Positions 1 to 12,514 of a stretch of DNA of 64,000 nucleotides are shown piece by piece. The DNA is taken from positions 1-64,000 of the forward strand of contig JAJIRX010000817.1 in NCBI GenBank assembly GCA_023853785.1, given 5' to 3'. The notes under the pieces were generated by a model. The model was not told where the DNA came from. It ran no database searches and worked only from the letters and a program-made list of their open reading frames with translations. The stretch is from Psilocybe azurescens. Its lineage: Eukaryota > Basidiomycota > Agaricomycetes > Agaricales > Agrocybaceae. Every line of letters starts with the position of its first letter. Within the stretch, counting starts at the first letter, position 1. The position numbers and the translations under genes were made by a program.

Positions 1-330
1 TATGGACTCCAGTGGACTCCAGTGGACTCCAGTGGACTCCACTGGACTCTCTGTCCAGCCAAACTGGCTGACAGATTGTCCAGTCCACTGGACTGGAACT
101 GGACTGCAGTCCACTGGAGTCCACTGGACTCGCACTGGACTCCTGCCAAATTTTCAGTCCAGTCTCAGTCCAGTGGATTGAGAGTCCAGTCAAGTCCACT
201 GGAGTCCACTGGAGTCCACTGGACTGGGGCTTAAATATTCACTGAATAACAACAAATAATATGTTTATTAGCACAGTCCAGTGGACTCCAGTGGAGTCCA
301 GTGGAGTCCACTGGAGTCCACTGGATGCAA
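1..330. repeat. Left subterminal array of TCCAGTGGA/TCCACTGGA
   Basis: The motif TCCAGTGGA and its reverse complement TCCACTGGA recur many times, often as overlapping 10-mers (GGACTCCAGT). They come in two blocks, about 5-225 and 275-325, separated by an AT-rich spacer. The motif occurs in both orientations, so the block can self-pair. It mirrors the array at 6745-7107. It is probably a transposase-binding or end structure of the KDZ element. Confidence 0.85.
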
Positions 331-974
331 TAATTAACATAATATCCAAAGTATAATCATTAGTTATTAATATTAATATCAATTGCAAAAAAATAACATA
401 AAAATTGACACTGTATAATAACAATTAACTGAGACTACATTTAAATAAACCAGAGAGCAACGCCCTGTAAATTAAATTTTGCATTTTGTTCAGTCCGCAG
501 GGTAAGAATTTCACAGGCGCATGTGACGCGCACGCGTGCCCGGCATCGCGATCGGCACGATCGCCATCAAACGGATGCATGTGCTGTCAATTGCTTCTTT
601 CTTTCCAACCACCACCATCTCCCCTTCCTTTCTCTCGCCGTCTTGCCCTCTTCACCACCGCCGCCGTCACGTCGCGCCGTCCTCACCCGCCGCCACCCTT
701 CTCGCCTCGCGACGGCCTCGTCATCACCGTTTGCGAGGCGGATCGGGTAGCCGCGCTTGCCGCTGTTCAAAATGGGAGGAAGGGGGCCTGGGAGGAACTG
801 GGAAGGAGGTGAGTACATACCGTCCCGCCTATCCCCTTCTTTGCTAACAAACCACGCACGCAGACCCCGTGTCGACGGCACGAGGCACTGATGAGGGCAC
901 GCACAGCGTCCCGTTGCCGTCGACGGTGGCCCTGCTGTTGGGTATCCCAACATGGGGCCACCATAGCTGCCATG

Positions 975-1885
975 TCGTACTGCGGCCTCCGCTGCCAGCT
1001 CGTGTGGCCCCCACATCGTGCCGCCCCTGCACCCCTCTGCCGCCACGTCACTCGCCCTCGACATTGCCAGCTCGTGTGGCCCCCCATCGTGCTGCCCGCC
1101 GCACCCTCTGTGGCCGCCACGCTACCTCCCCTCCGCTGCCAGCTCGTGTGGCCCCCATCGTGCCACCCCCGCACCCCTCTGTGGCCGCCACGCTACCGCC
1201 CCCTTGACGCTGCCAGCTCGTGTGGCCCCATCGTGCCACCCCGCCTCGACGCTGCCAGCTCGTGTGGCCCCCATCGTGCCACCCTGCCGCACCCCTGTGT
1301 GGCCACGCTACCCGCTGCATCCGCCTGCCAGCTCGCGTGGCCCCCATCGTGCCACCCCGCCGCACCCTCGGTGGCCGCCACGCTGCTGCATCCGCCGCCA
1401 GCTCGTGTGGCCCCACATCGTGCCACCTCGCTGCACTCTCTGTGGCCGCCACGCTACCCGCCCCCTCGACGCTGCCAGCCTGTGCCCCCCATCGTGCCAC
1501 CCCGCCCCCCTTGACGCTGCCAGCTCGTTTGGCCCCCATCGTGCCACCCTGCCGCACCCTCGGTGGCCGCCACGCTACCCGCTGCATCCGCTGTTGCCAG
1601 CTGTGTGGCCCCACATCGTGCCACCCCGCCGCACTCTGTGCCGCCACGCTACCCGCCTCGACGCTGCCAGCTCGTGTGGCCCCCATCGTGCCACCCTCTG
1701 TGGCCGCCATGCTACCCGCTCCTCCGCTGTTGCCAGCTCGTGTGGCCCCCATCGTGCCACCCCGCCGCACCCCTCTGTGGCCGCCACGCTACCGCCCCCT
1801 TGACGCTGCCAGCTGTGGCCCCCACATTGTGCCACCCCGCCGCACCCCTCTGTGGCCGCCACGCTACCCGCCTCCGCCATTGCCT
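975..1885. repeat. GC-rich minisatellite, about 13 units of 65-75 bp
   Basis: A unit beginning GCCAGCTCGTGTGGCCCC and containing CATCGTGCCACC and TGTGGCCGCCACGCTACC is repeated about 13 times with small indels and substitutions. The repeat leaves long open frames on both strands, rich in Pro/Ala/Cys or Trp/Gly. These are consequences of periodicity and not genes. It lies between the left array and the first exon of the KDZ gene, so it is inside the transposon. From about 560 to 975 the sequence is C/T-rich and non-repetitive, with no supported gene. Confidence 0.85.
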
Positions 1886-2144
1886 GTCCTTGTCTCTGTC
1901 CCCTCTTGCATGATGTTCTCTATGTAGTTATATAGCTAACTTTTACAATGTATATAGCCTTAGTTAGCATATATATATATATATTTCATGTATTCACTGG
2001 GCTTGAATTTTCGTAGTGAACTTGGATTTATTTTGGAGTATTTATATGAGTTACCATATTAAGATTACTCTCTGCTTGAAGCGCAGATTGCCTCTTGTTC
2101 CGTAACTGCCATCATCACTGTACTGCTAGCTCACCACCTGCACT

Positions 2145-5100
2145 ATGCCTGCTACTACTAGGTCTACCACCAAAGCTACACCTGCTGCTTCTGCTGTTGC
2201 TTCTAATAGCAGGAAGAGGCAAGGGTCTAGTGCTGCTCAGACTGCTAAGAAGAGATTAAGGTCTGGTTCAAACAGGGCAGCCAAGACAGATCTAGAGAAG
2301 GAGAAGGAAGGAGGAGGAGGGAGAGGAGGGGAGGGAGGAGGGGGAGGAGGAGGAGGGGAGGAGGAGGAGGAGGGGAGGAAGGGGAGGGAGGAGGGGAGGA
2401 AGGGGAGGAAGGAGAAGGAGGAGGGAGGAAGGGGAAGGAGGACAGGGAGGAAGGGGAGAAGGAGGAGGGGGGGAGGAGGAGGAGGGGAGGAGGGGGGGGA
2501 TGGAGCAGGGTTACCAGATCTGGAGGAGATGGTGGTTGATAAGTTGAGGAAAGGGGGAGAAGAGGGAAAGCAACTTTGAAGAAAGAGGTCAAGAAGTAAG
2601 AAGTTATTGACTATATTTTAATTTATTTCTAACTTTATTTTCAGATCAAAACAGCGTAGGACAACTGCAGAGAAAAATGCAGCTGTTGAAGCTGAGGAAG
2701 CTAAGCGGATTAGGAAACAGACTCAGTGAGTTTGTTTTTGTTCTTTGTTTATATATATATATTAAAATATTTTAAGCACTTTAAAAGTTCTGGCAGAAGG
2801 AGGTGATTCAGTTGCACCTCCTCGGCGTTCAGCACCAGTCTCTACAATTGAGTCTCTTCTGACTGCTATTTCTTCAACTGGTGGTACTGGAACTGCAGCT
2901 ATCAATGCTGAAGCTACAACTCTGTCTGCTGCTGCCCAAGCATCAATGATGCTCCTACTCCTCTCGTCTCAACCACTACAATGTCTTTGCCTGCTCCAGA
3001 TATTTCTGCTCCAGTTGCTATCAGTTCAGAGGAGCAGAAAACATCTGAAAACAAGCTTTCTGATGAAGGTTGGTGTTTATATTTATATTTATTTTATTTA
3101 ATTATTTAATTATAAACAGATGCCACTATGGAAAGCCCACCTCGTCCTGAAGGTTCTTCTCGGGCTACAGGTGGCATTTTGAGGCCGAGCAGTTGGATTG
3201 ACTTATAATCCAGTTGATGATGAAGATCTTCATTTCTCACCTATTTTCAACAAAGTAAAGGGCTTTGTTCTTTTGTATTCATCTGTTTTGGATCCTTCTC
3301 AGCTTCAGGCAACAAACATGAGGCCTAGCATGCGGGTTCCTGTTACTGTCAACAAAAACTTAGGGCCAGTTTTGCAAAATGTTGCTAGTCTTTTGAACCA
3401 ATCACCAGTAAGTTTTTCATAATACATACTAATTTAAATTTCTATCTGACTATATTTAGAAAATCGTATTCTTATCTGGGATGCTATAGATGAACTTTGG
3501 GACATGAAGGGTTTCTACAATAATGCAGTGGAATCCAATGATGAAATTTCATTCAAAGTTCATAATGGTAAACAAACTCTTCATATTCTTTGTGTGAGTA
3601 TTATATAACAAGCTCAGCATGCTAAATATTACTAATTCAATGCTATAGAGCTCTTTTGAGCCTTCGATTTCTTTTTCTATTGCGCCATCACATGCTCGAT
3701 CTCTTCAGGCTGCATCTCTTCCACCTATCTCTGTTCTGTCACGCACACAGTGTTCTGGTCCACACTCTCTCCTTCACTATCTATATCAACATCTGGTGAG
3801 GTTGAAACCAGTAACATCAACACCACTGCTGCTGAAGAAACTATTTCTCGTAAACCATTCACTCCTTATGAGTCCACCCTTGCTTCTGTTCTCAAGGTTC
3901 CAATGGATCTGACACGTCAGCACCCACCCAAAGACCTTCCTGGCCAGTATCGCCGCTATTGTGCTGTTAGTGCTGCTCTTGACCAGATGGCTAAAATCTC
4001 AAAGTGGCCTGACAGACCACCAACTGAGAAGCAAGTCATCGAGCTTTTCATTGGGAAGAGTCAATGGAGTAACATGTGGCGACCCAACTTTTAAAAGGGC
4101 TGCTCAGTATTTTCCCAAGATGAGCAAGTGGCTTAATGGGGATTCTGATAGCATGACAGCAGTAGAGCTCTGGGGTGATGATGCAAGGTATACTTTGAAA
4201 ATTTACAGGAATGGATGGATAATGATGGAAAGATGCTAAAGAAGGAAAAAGTTGTTGCTGTTGAGGAAAAGGTCAGAGCAAGTTCATCAAAGGATACATC
4301 TGAGCAGGAGAAGTCAAAGAAGAAGAAGAAGAAGAAGCAATCTGAGCAGTAAGTAGGAAGAATATAAATATATGCAATGTACTTTTAAATGTTTTAAAAT
4401 CTAACTGTTTGTATACTGTGATTTTCAGATCTTTTATAACAATCTACTTGATGGCTATATCACCTCTACTTCCTCTATTCTGGCTGCTTATCTGTCTTGC
4501 ATATCTTCCTGGTGTATCAGCATCAGGACCAACAACACCATTTCCTAATATTACATTTTTGGCTTTTAGCAATTTTGTGTCAACAACATTTAATCCAGAT
4601 ATTTCTTTGGAAACTGTGCTGCTAGTCTTTTTCTCTAGTAGAAAATCCAGACTTGCTTAATTTACATGCTCGCCAAAAGCATCCAAGTTTACAGGATGAA
4701 AAGCGCATAATTGCTACAAGTTGGATGAAGACTTTGAGTCGTGCATTAAAAATCGACTTGATACTGGTCTTTCTATGCTTTTCAACAAAACCAATTTATG
4801 TCTGATACCTGGGAAACTGTATTAGCTGTAAAGCTTAATAATTTTTCTGAAGTTCTTGGTCTTACACCCTATAAACAAGGTGCTTTCTATCAAAAATTGG
4901 AAAATGTTTCTCAAAAGTGTATTGAACCAGTGCGGATAATCTGCCCTCTTAACATGATATGTATAACTCCATTATGCAGATCTCGACATATTAGGGTATA
5001 CCCGTGGACGTGATTTACCATTGGTGACTTTGCTCAAAGGATCATCTATATTTAAAAATGTCCCTGTGTTAACAGGAGAATGCACCAAATGCCACACATT

Positions 5101-6681
5101 ATATTCTGCAGATCATCAAACTTATCATAATAATGACACTCGTAATGAGAGATATCTAAATTTTCCTAAATACATCCAGATTGGAAGCAATATCTGGGTT
5201 GATTATGTTTTTGCAAATGCACTAATGAATGGCATATACTCATTTCATGCATCTGCAAATACATATACTCAATATTGGAACAATAGCTTTGGCACTATTG
5301 ATTCTGCTAATATATTTAAACTTAGTCGGAAACAAGTCTGGCAAGCTTTTGTACGGCACTCTATTAGGGTTGTGGCTGCATCTTTACACACAACATTTGA
5401 AACTATTTCTGATATTGATATTGATGATCTTACTCAGCATGCCTTTGCTATACTTGGAAATGGTGGTGAAATTCCTGGTGCAAGAGAACATTCTTGTTCT
5501 GATTGTACCAAGCCATACAAAGAGACTGTTCAAGACAAAGATCCTATTCCAGGTACATTACCTGTTAAGCTATATACTTTAGATGGTGTTGTTATGGGGC
5601 CACAGGTTTGTTTTTTGGCTTTTGTTTTATTTTTAAGTTTATACTAATTTTGTGAACTTAGATTTGTGCTTTTGATGGTTGCACCAATGATCTTATTAAT
5701 GCACGTGGTGGTTCACTTTGTACAATGCATGAAGTTGAACTTGCAAACAAATGCCGGATGGTTGGCTGTGACAGTGATAAATTTGAAGAAACTCAAGCTT
5801 GCAGGCAACATCAAGACAACTGGAAGCAAAGTGTGCAAGCCCGTAGTAAAGAAACTCTCAATGGTATACGTCAGCATTCTTCAAAGGCCTGGTGAACATC
5901 AAGAATGGCAACAAATTCCTGAAGGAGCTATTCAGAAACCACATGATGAAGAGATTGATGAGAATACTCATTCTACACAACGACGAAAACATTATTTTTC
6001 ACCTAATCGTTCATATTGTGTTGAAACTGCATGTGCACCTTGTGGAGTTGTTCTTGCATGGACTAAATTTGACAAGTCTGAGTCTCCAACAAATATTCTC
6101 CGCTGGCTAGAGCATCTATTTCCAAATAAAGATGAAAGACCAGCTTACATTTGTATTGATAAAGCATGTCAAGTTTTTAAAACAGCTGTTAAACTCAGGT
6201 TATGGAATGAGTGGAAACAGACAACTCGTTTTATTGTGGACTCTTATCACTATACCAATCATAAGGCAACTGATGAAGTTTGCCGGAAATGGTGTAATCC
6301 TGCACCCAAAGATGGCAGTGCTCCAAATCTTGTGGGTGAAAAAGTTGATGAAAATGGAAACCTCATTCAATATAGAGAATTTAATACTCAAGTCTGTGAG
6401 CAACTTAATGCTTGGCTTGGTGGCTATGAATCTATCTTAAAGCGAATGACATCCAAAATTTCAATTGGTTTATACATACAATGTTGGTTTATCATGTGAA
6501 GCATGTTCTTGGCAGGTTATCATCTTCAAAAAATGAGGACTCAATAGATGATGAAAGTAGTGAAGAAGAGGAATCTAGTGCAAGTAGTAATAGTAGCCAG
6601 AGTAGCAGCCAGACAACCCAAAGTGATGAAAATAGTGAGTCAACAGATAGTAGTGATGATGAAATGCATGTCTCAGATTAA
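2145..6681 (+). CDS. CxC5/CxC6 KDZ-transposon protein (multi-exon, frame broken)
   Basis: Transposon-encoded protein of the KDZ group with CxC5- and CxC6-type cysteine clusters. The ATG at 2145 opens a Ser/Thr/Ala- and Lys-rich start followed by a Gly/Glu tract. Conserved blocks follow at 3198-3410 (starting TYNPVDDEDLHFSP), 3790-4094 and 5021-5608 (CTKCHTLY zinc-like cluster). Next are 5662-5885 (CAFDGCTN, CRMVGCDSDKF, CRQH) and 5900-6681 (CIDKACQVF, VDSYHYTNH, CEQLNAWLGGYESILKRM). It ends in an acidic Ser-rich tail. Several introns are clear, for example 5609-5661. The frame breaks near the G-tract at 2500, near 5885 and at the A-run 6455-6458; adding one base there restores a conserved NFNWFIHTMLVYH-like stretch. 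The exon chain between 2580 and 5020 is uncertain. Confidence 0.72.
2295..2505 (+). repeat. GGA/GGGA polypurine tract inside first exon
   Basis: About 200 bases are almost purely G and A on the plus strand and code for Gly/Glu/Lys repeats in the frame opened at 2145. The reverse strand shows an artefactual Pro/Ser/Leu-rich ORF. G-runs up to eight bases make this a likely place for length errors. The frame needed to reach the next exon (from about 2644) is not the one that leaves the tract. Confidence 0.8.
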
Positions 6682-6744
6682 ATAAATATTATACAATTTT
6701 CTCTATTTATTTTGATTTCTACTTATTTATTGTATTAAGCTTAT

Positions 6745-7107
6745 CAGAGTCCAGTGGACTCCAGTGGACTTGCTTATATACTAAGTGTAAAAGATAAACA
6801 GAGTCCAATGGAGTCCACTGGAGTCCACTGGACTCTATTTATTTGATTTCTACTTATTTACTGTATCAGAGTCTACCAGAGTCCAGTGGACTCCAGTGGA
6901 CTCCAGTGGACTCTATTTATTTTGATTTCTACTTATTTACTGCATCAAGTCTACCAGAGTCCAGTGGACTCCAGTGGACTCCAGTGGACTCCACTGGACT
7001 CCACTGGACTCTGTTCACCTTTTACACTTAGTATATAGCCAAGTCCAGTGGAGTCCAGTGGAGTCCACTGGAGTCCACTGAGTCCACTGGAGTCCATATG
7101 GACTGTG
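6745..7107. repeat. Right subterminal array of TCCAGTGGA/TCCACTGGA
   Basis: Four blocks of TCCAGTGGA/TCCACTGGA 9-mers alternate with near-copies of a short AT-rich spacer (TATTTATTTTGATTTCTACTT). The array therefore has a higher-order repeat of roughly 100 bp. The last block ends in CCATATGGACTGTG, the inferred right terminus of the transposon. Orientation switches within the array at about 6800-6830 and 6990-7010. Confidence 0.85.
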
Positions 7108-10100
7108 TGGGGGATGGTAAAGTACTGTTTGGATCTACAGGCCATAACTTGCGAACAGGGGTTTAAACGTTTAAACTTCGGAATCAAGGCAGTCATCCTT
7201 TTCATCGCTCATTTAATATCTCGCCTTGAGATAAACTGCTCACAACACATCTCCGATAGTCTACGACACTTTTGATAGTGAGAAGGCGCCGTTGGGTGGC
7301 GGCGACCTCCCATGTCTGGCAAAAGAGGAAGTACACCTTTCTGTTCTTTTCTTACTCGCTCTTTCTGATACCCTGCATTCCTCAGTTATGAATTTATATG
7401 CGGATAAATTGACTAGTCCTCGCCCGTTTGGAGTTTTCTCTGCGTTTCTAATAAGTCCAACTATGTCCAACCCAATTAAGGGCGCATACATTTTGACTTC
7501 AAGCAAATGATCACTCATATCATACCATCTTGTTCTCGTTTCACTACCACTGCCGCCAAGTGCCAAAGATGAGTATCATCTTCTATGCTGCCTATGAGTC
7601 CTTTTTTCTCTGTCTCGCACAACATCTGCTGTCATCCACATCGTTCACTTTATCATTGATATCATCCGTTTTGATGGTATTCATTGGCACTAAGGAACGT
7701 AGTCGAACGATACACTAGTGTTGGGTGAGACATGAAGACAAAGGCCCATGGCCGCATAACCTGTTCCCCAGCTATATTCCTTTTTCTCAATCTTTGATCA
7801 AGCTACGCATCTCGTAATGCTGGTGCGTGATTTTTCAGACACTCCTAATTAACTTCTGAACTTTTTGTAGTAGTCACATATGATATAATGTAGTGATTTT
7901 TGATGCACTCTTGGTCTCAAGTGCGCCAAGATCTTTGGTCAAACAAATGTTCAGAGACGTTGTCTTTTTAACCAATACCATATGAAGGGAAGAACAGAAT
8001 GCGGCGTGTGATTCATTTAACATTGGTTTTAGATGCGTGACAAATCGACACGTCAAGGCTGCTAGTGTGTTTCAAAAAGCAGACCGACTGGGGGAGTCAG
8101 GAGAGACGTACTCGGGAGTTTTAGTGTCAAAAATTATACATGTCTATTCTCGGCAAAGACCGGCAAAGCATAGAACATCGATCAACTCTAACATAGTTCC
8201 TTGCTTCTCACCTATCATGTCGCCCCGGTGGGTTGCCTTTTCATCATTGTTCGATGTCCCCTCCCCCTGTTTCCGCTGGGCTAATCCAAGATTATGTTCA
8301 TGCGTAACTGACGACGCCCTGTCTCGTGTAAGGCACATTTTGTCTTCTACTAATCAAATTTTACCTGTCTTCTGTGCTCCCCTCGCCGTGGCACCCATAG
8401 TCGATGTATTGAAGCTATTAGGATGAAGAAATGGAGGTCCATGTTCGTGTCGCTGTCCCCACATCTGCCAACTGATTGCTAACATTTTATCTGTCTTCCC
8501 CATCGTAACTTGTTAAATTACATCTTTTTAAAGGGGGTTCCCTACGATGCATAACTCGTAGGCACCGATAATTCTCCCCTTCTCCCCTTCTTTCCGTCCT
8601 CCATATGCTATCTACGCCTCAACCCCAACCAGGCGCAGTACCCTCTTGGAAATCTTACATCTGTTTTTCAGCGTCTACCTCTCGATTCCTGGAATCGACA
8701 ATTGTTACTACGATTTTGGGGTGGCTTATGATGGTATTCTGTGCATTGTACCCTGTTGTCTTCCCCCTGTGTAAAATTGATGTAAGTTTCCACTTACGGA
8801 ACACGTGCACACACAGCCATGAGTCTGTTGCTGTACTTTGCTGATGTCGTACCACACACTTGTACACCTGACACTCTACTCCGATCTGAACTAACACTTA
8901 GCTCTAAAATCCCACTCTTCTACCCTTCACCGTCGACTCCTAGGAATTAAAGTAATGTACACGTGGCTATATCCTGGAAATGAAGCATCATTCGCGCCGC
9001 TCACCACTCCGCCGCTGATCTAATTAACTGTCTTTTCACCTCAGCATTGTACCGAGATGCACTGTCCTCGAGACATACGGTATGGTGTGTGCTCACTGTC
9101 AACGATTGTTCTATGACATACCCGTCTAGATTGAGCGGTCTCTTCGAGTCGACGCTCACAGATGCCCAATATTGTCGTTCTCAGGGCCCTTTCTATCGCA
9201 CATATCTACCCTCCTTCTGAGTCTATGCACTTCGGAGAAACATGCGATTTGACTATCAGGTGCGATGCACTGTCCCCGCCACATTTATGTTCACTGATTA
9301 CGATGTTTCCGTCGATAACTGTACCGGATGGACTGCTCTTGTTGTAGCAACGCCTGAAAGCTTATCCCGCTCTCCCGATCGCTTTCTAGGACGTCTACTC
9401 CTGTTACACGAGCCGTTCTTTTCTTGTTGCCCTGCTGCCGAACTTTCGACTGTTTCCGTGAAATGCCTTATCGGGCTTATGCGCTGCAGCACTTGGTCGT
9501 GATATTAGGTTTGAAGGATATGGTCCGAGGGTATTGTCGACCCACACTTCCGATATCTGCTAGCTCTTTGCATAGCCATCTAGAAAGATGGGGTGAGCAT
9601 GTCTTATTTTCTATAAAGGCTTCCATCCAGGCCCGAAGGCGGGCGCCGTCCTGTCTGTTCTTCATAGGCTCATTGCCTTCTGCAGCATATTCACCCCATA
9701 CAACACGTTATCGAATAACATTTTCAGATTCCAAAGGTGCTTGTCGACGCAGAGGTAGAGGGTGGGTTTTCACGTTGCCGGAGTCTTATGTTAACTCTGA
9801 TGCCTTCAGCCAACGTTACGCGCCCTTCTGATGAACTGCGTTATGCCCCTTTAACTCGCCGGCAGGCTCCACGTTGTCTTGTACCGGGACCGATCGACGA
9901 GCCTAATCTACTAAGCTCTGTTGCGTTACTGTCTGGTCTTCGATACCTTCTGGCTCTATTAATGGCAATGCGCCCCTAGTGCAATGGCCGTTATTCTTAT
10001 TCTGAAACCCTCATTGATCCTCACAAGCCCTGTTCTGTTCAACTTGCCCGAGTTGTCTCTTTATTGGGGCTGATCAACGAACAAAACCTAACCTAAAGCC

Positions 10101-12514
10101 CAACCTCTGAGCGCCTACGATGCCCGCGCCCTAGGGCGCCCTTTCTTGAAGGACACCTGTGATGCATATTGGATGCATTGCCGTGCTGGGCGTTGTTGTG
10201 ATACCGTGATTGGGGGAAGTGCAAACCCTAATCTGACCTAACCCAACCGAGTTCTTGAGGGTGGTGACTCACTCTTTCCTTTGTCGTGTTCGATTTCGGG
10301 CTCTTGTGCTCTTCTTTCTGGGGCTTACAATTGGAAGCTCCTATCCGTTGTTTCAGCACAGCACGGAGAGTTTTTGTTGGACCATCACGTGAACTTCTAA
10401 TTTCTGGTAATGACACCCATCCCAACTTGTTATCCTAATTTAGAATTCTAGCTTCTATTGTGGCTACGTGCTCAATTCCTCAATTCTGTGGGGTCTCCGT
10501 TGACGACGACTGTTCTAAACGAGTTCAACCGAAGGCCTCCCATGTTTAATTCCCACTGCATTTATGCTAGCGCTCTTTGAATACAAGAACGATTATTATT
10601 TTAGAACAAGGACACGGAGTTATGCCTGTTTTGGTGCGCTTGGTTCTTGGTTCTTAAAACTGTTAGTGAGTCATAAACGAGTAACATGATGTCGTCTGTT
10701 CCCTTCCTTTCTCTCATGATACTCCTGTATATCCTGCTGTGGGCCTCGGGCACCACCTTGAGGAACCACTCTGGCCCCTTCGTAGCATCTCGAAGCCTCT
10801 AAGACGCAAGAAGCATTCCGCATTCCTCTACCACTCTTCCCTCGGCCGGGTGGTCCGCTGTTAGCACTCGATCAGAGCGGAGAAGGGGCGGACTGGGAGA
10901 ATTACTTGCAGCTCAGTTATGCTACCGCCCTTTCATGTAGACAGGGTACGTTCCTATCATTTTTTTGTGTGCCTCCTCGATCTCTGATGTGCACAATTCC
11001 TTCCCGGGGGTCCCAATTAACACTAGTTTCCTTTTGCAAGCACAATTACTCAAGCATACGGTCAGTGGACACTCCTAGTAAGTTATTCGCTGCTGTCGAG
11101 TCCGAGAAAGCTAGTTCGTTGCACACATCCGACTATCTCTAAATATTTGGAAAATGCAAACGTCGACGACTACATTGTGTATACTCAGGACTGGTAAGTC
11201 TGATCCATCCCGTATCACTGTGTTTCTAGGTTGCTGTTGTAAGGCCATTCAACCCCGCTTTGGATTATGCCCTCATCGAAATCCTCGTTTCAATTGTCAC
11301 CACTCGTTTTCCTGCTGAGTTGTCGCCGGGTACGTTCGATATTGTGGTTTTCTTTCTTTTCTATGCAAGTCTTGATACGCCTAACATCTTGAGGATAGTG
11401 ACTGACCACAAGAAGGTTCAAACGGAATATTTGAAGTCGAAGACTGCTGTATTCTCAAGGTGTTGATCATAGGGAGGGGGACGAGATGTTTTTCAGAGTG
11501 TGTAACGGGCGCATACCATTCAAGGGGCTTTTGTAATCCTGACTTAAAAGCCATTTTATTCAGGTTTTCCAAACGTTTACATGTCGTTCGACATGAAGGT
11601 ATCTTTCGGGGTTGCCTCTGAAAAGCTGAAGGACAACGCCATGCTCGTCAGATCCCTCGGTGATGAACACAGCGGTTACTTCTACAGTTGCCCATAGCCA
11701 CCCATACTCCACAGTGCTGGACTTCACCCACACTATAATATCCTCAAGTGTGTACCTCTTCATCAATGTAACGATCGATCCTAAGTCCCTCGGTAAAAGG
11801 GAAGCCGTACACGCGATGGGGCTCTTGACTTGAAAGCGATCGTATGGGTTTTGGCGTCTGGCATGGTGGAGTAAATTTACACCTGATGTCAATAGTACAG
11901 AATAAATCACTTACGCATACGGTGGCTGGTTATATTCTCAATGTAGTGCGGATGGTGCATAAAAGATTCAAACGCTGTGTTGGTGTGCTTTAGTTTTAAG
12001 CAATCACGTGTTCTAAAAATTGGACGACGTCCACAATTGATATGAACACATTCTTCATTCGGAATCGATCTTGGATGTTTTTATGGAACCTAATATAAAT
12101 CCACTGTGGCATTCCTCACAGCTGTCAGTGTTAAGTGACGGTGTGTTCAGTTGTTCTAGTATGTTAAGGCCACCGGATGTCACCGGCAGAGTTGCATACA
12201 GATATTTCTCCACCAAAGCAGTAGGAACTACCGTCTAAAACCTGACGGAAGGTAAATATCTTTTTTTGCACATTATGGGTCTTGTAAATTGTTATTAAGT
12301 AACGAGGATACTAGTAGTGTCTACCATTCACTGGGTACGGAGAGTCAAACATAACAAATCTTCGCGAGGAGACACGCATTTAACTATGCCACCGAAACTC
12401 AACTCACAAATGGAAAGTAGGGTAGCAGAAGTCGGGCCAACAGAACTTGAGAGCCGGAAATAAAAACTTGATTGACTAATAGAACTACGTAAGTATTTTC
12501 ATCGTAAAGACACA
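7108..12514. other. 5.4 kb without a supported gene
   Basis: No reading frame longer than about 135 codons, no recognisable motif and no convincing exon chain was found on either strand. The plus strand from about 7500 to 10000 is C/T-rich. A palindrome GTTTAAACGTTTAAAC sits at about 7161. It could be degraded repeat sequence or hold a non-coding RNA. I cannot tell. Confidence 0.5.

Larger units (their letters stand above)
1..7107. mobile_element. KDZ-type (CxC5/CxC6) DNA transposon, left tip outside window
   Basis: Both ends carry arrays of the 9-mer TCCAGTGGA and its reverse complement, and the middle encodes a CxC5/CxC6 KDZ-associated protein. Position 1 begins TATGGACTCCAGTGG. The reverse complement of the right end reads CACAGTCCATATGGACTCC, so the terminal inverted repeat probably starts about 8 bases left of the window. 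The right terminus is then about 7107. No target-site duplication can be checked because the left flank is missing. The family assignment rests on the encoded protein. The boundaries are inferred from the repeats. Confidence 0.7.

Noticed and set aside
1..330. CRISPR-like regular repeats
   Set aside because: The genome is eukaryotic, the units overlap without unique spacers and they occur in both orientations. They are subterminal arrays of a transposon.
486..1927. Many long overlapping ORFs on both strands (Pro/Ala/Cys- or Trp/Gly-rich, up to 261 codons)
   Set aside because: They are produced by the 65-75 bp minisatellite and lack stops because of its period and GC content. No start context, splicing or domain supports them.
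2245..2592. Minus-strand Pro/Ser/Leu-rich ORF of 115 codons
   Set aside because: Shadow of the GGA polypurine tract, which is coding on the plus strand.
7161..7176. Perfect palindrome GTTTAAACGTTTAAAC
   Set aside because: Isolated, short and without a partner or nearby gene. No function can be argued.
8037..8426. 129-codon ORF
   Set aside because: No family features, no splice context and composition like the surrounding C/T-rich non-coding DNA.
10080..10250. CCTAAC/CCTAATC motifs suggesting a telomere remnant
   Set aside because: Only a few scattered, irregular copies and no tandem array.
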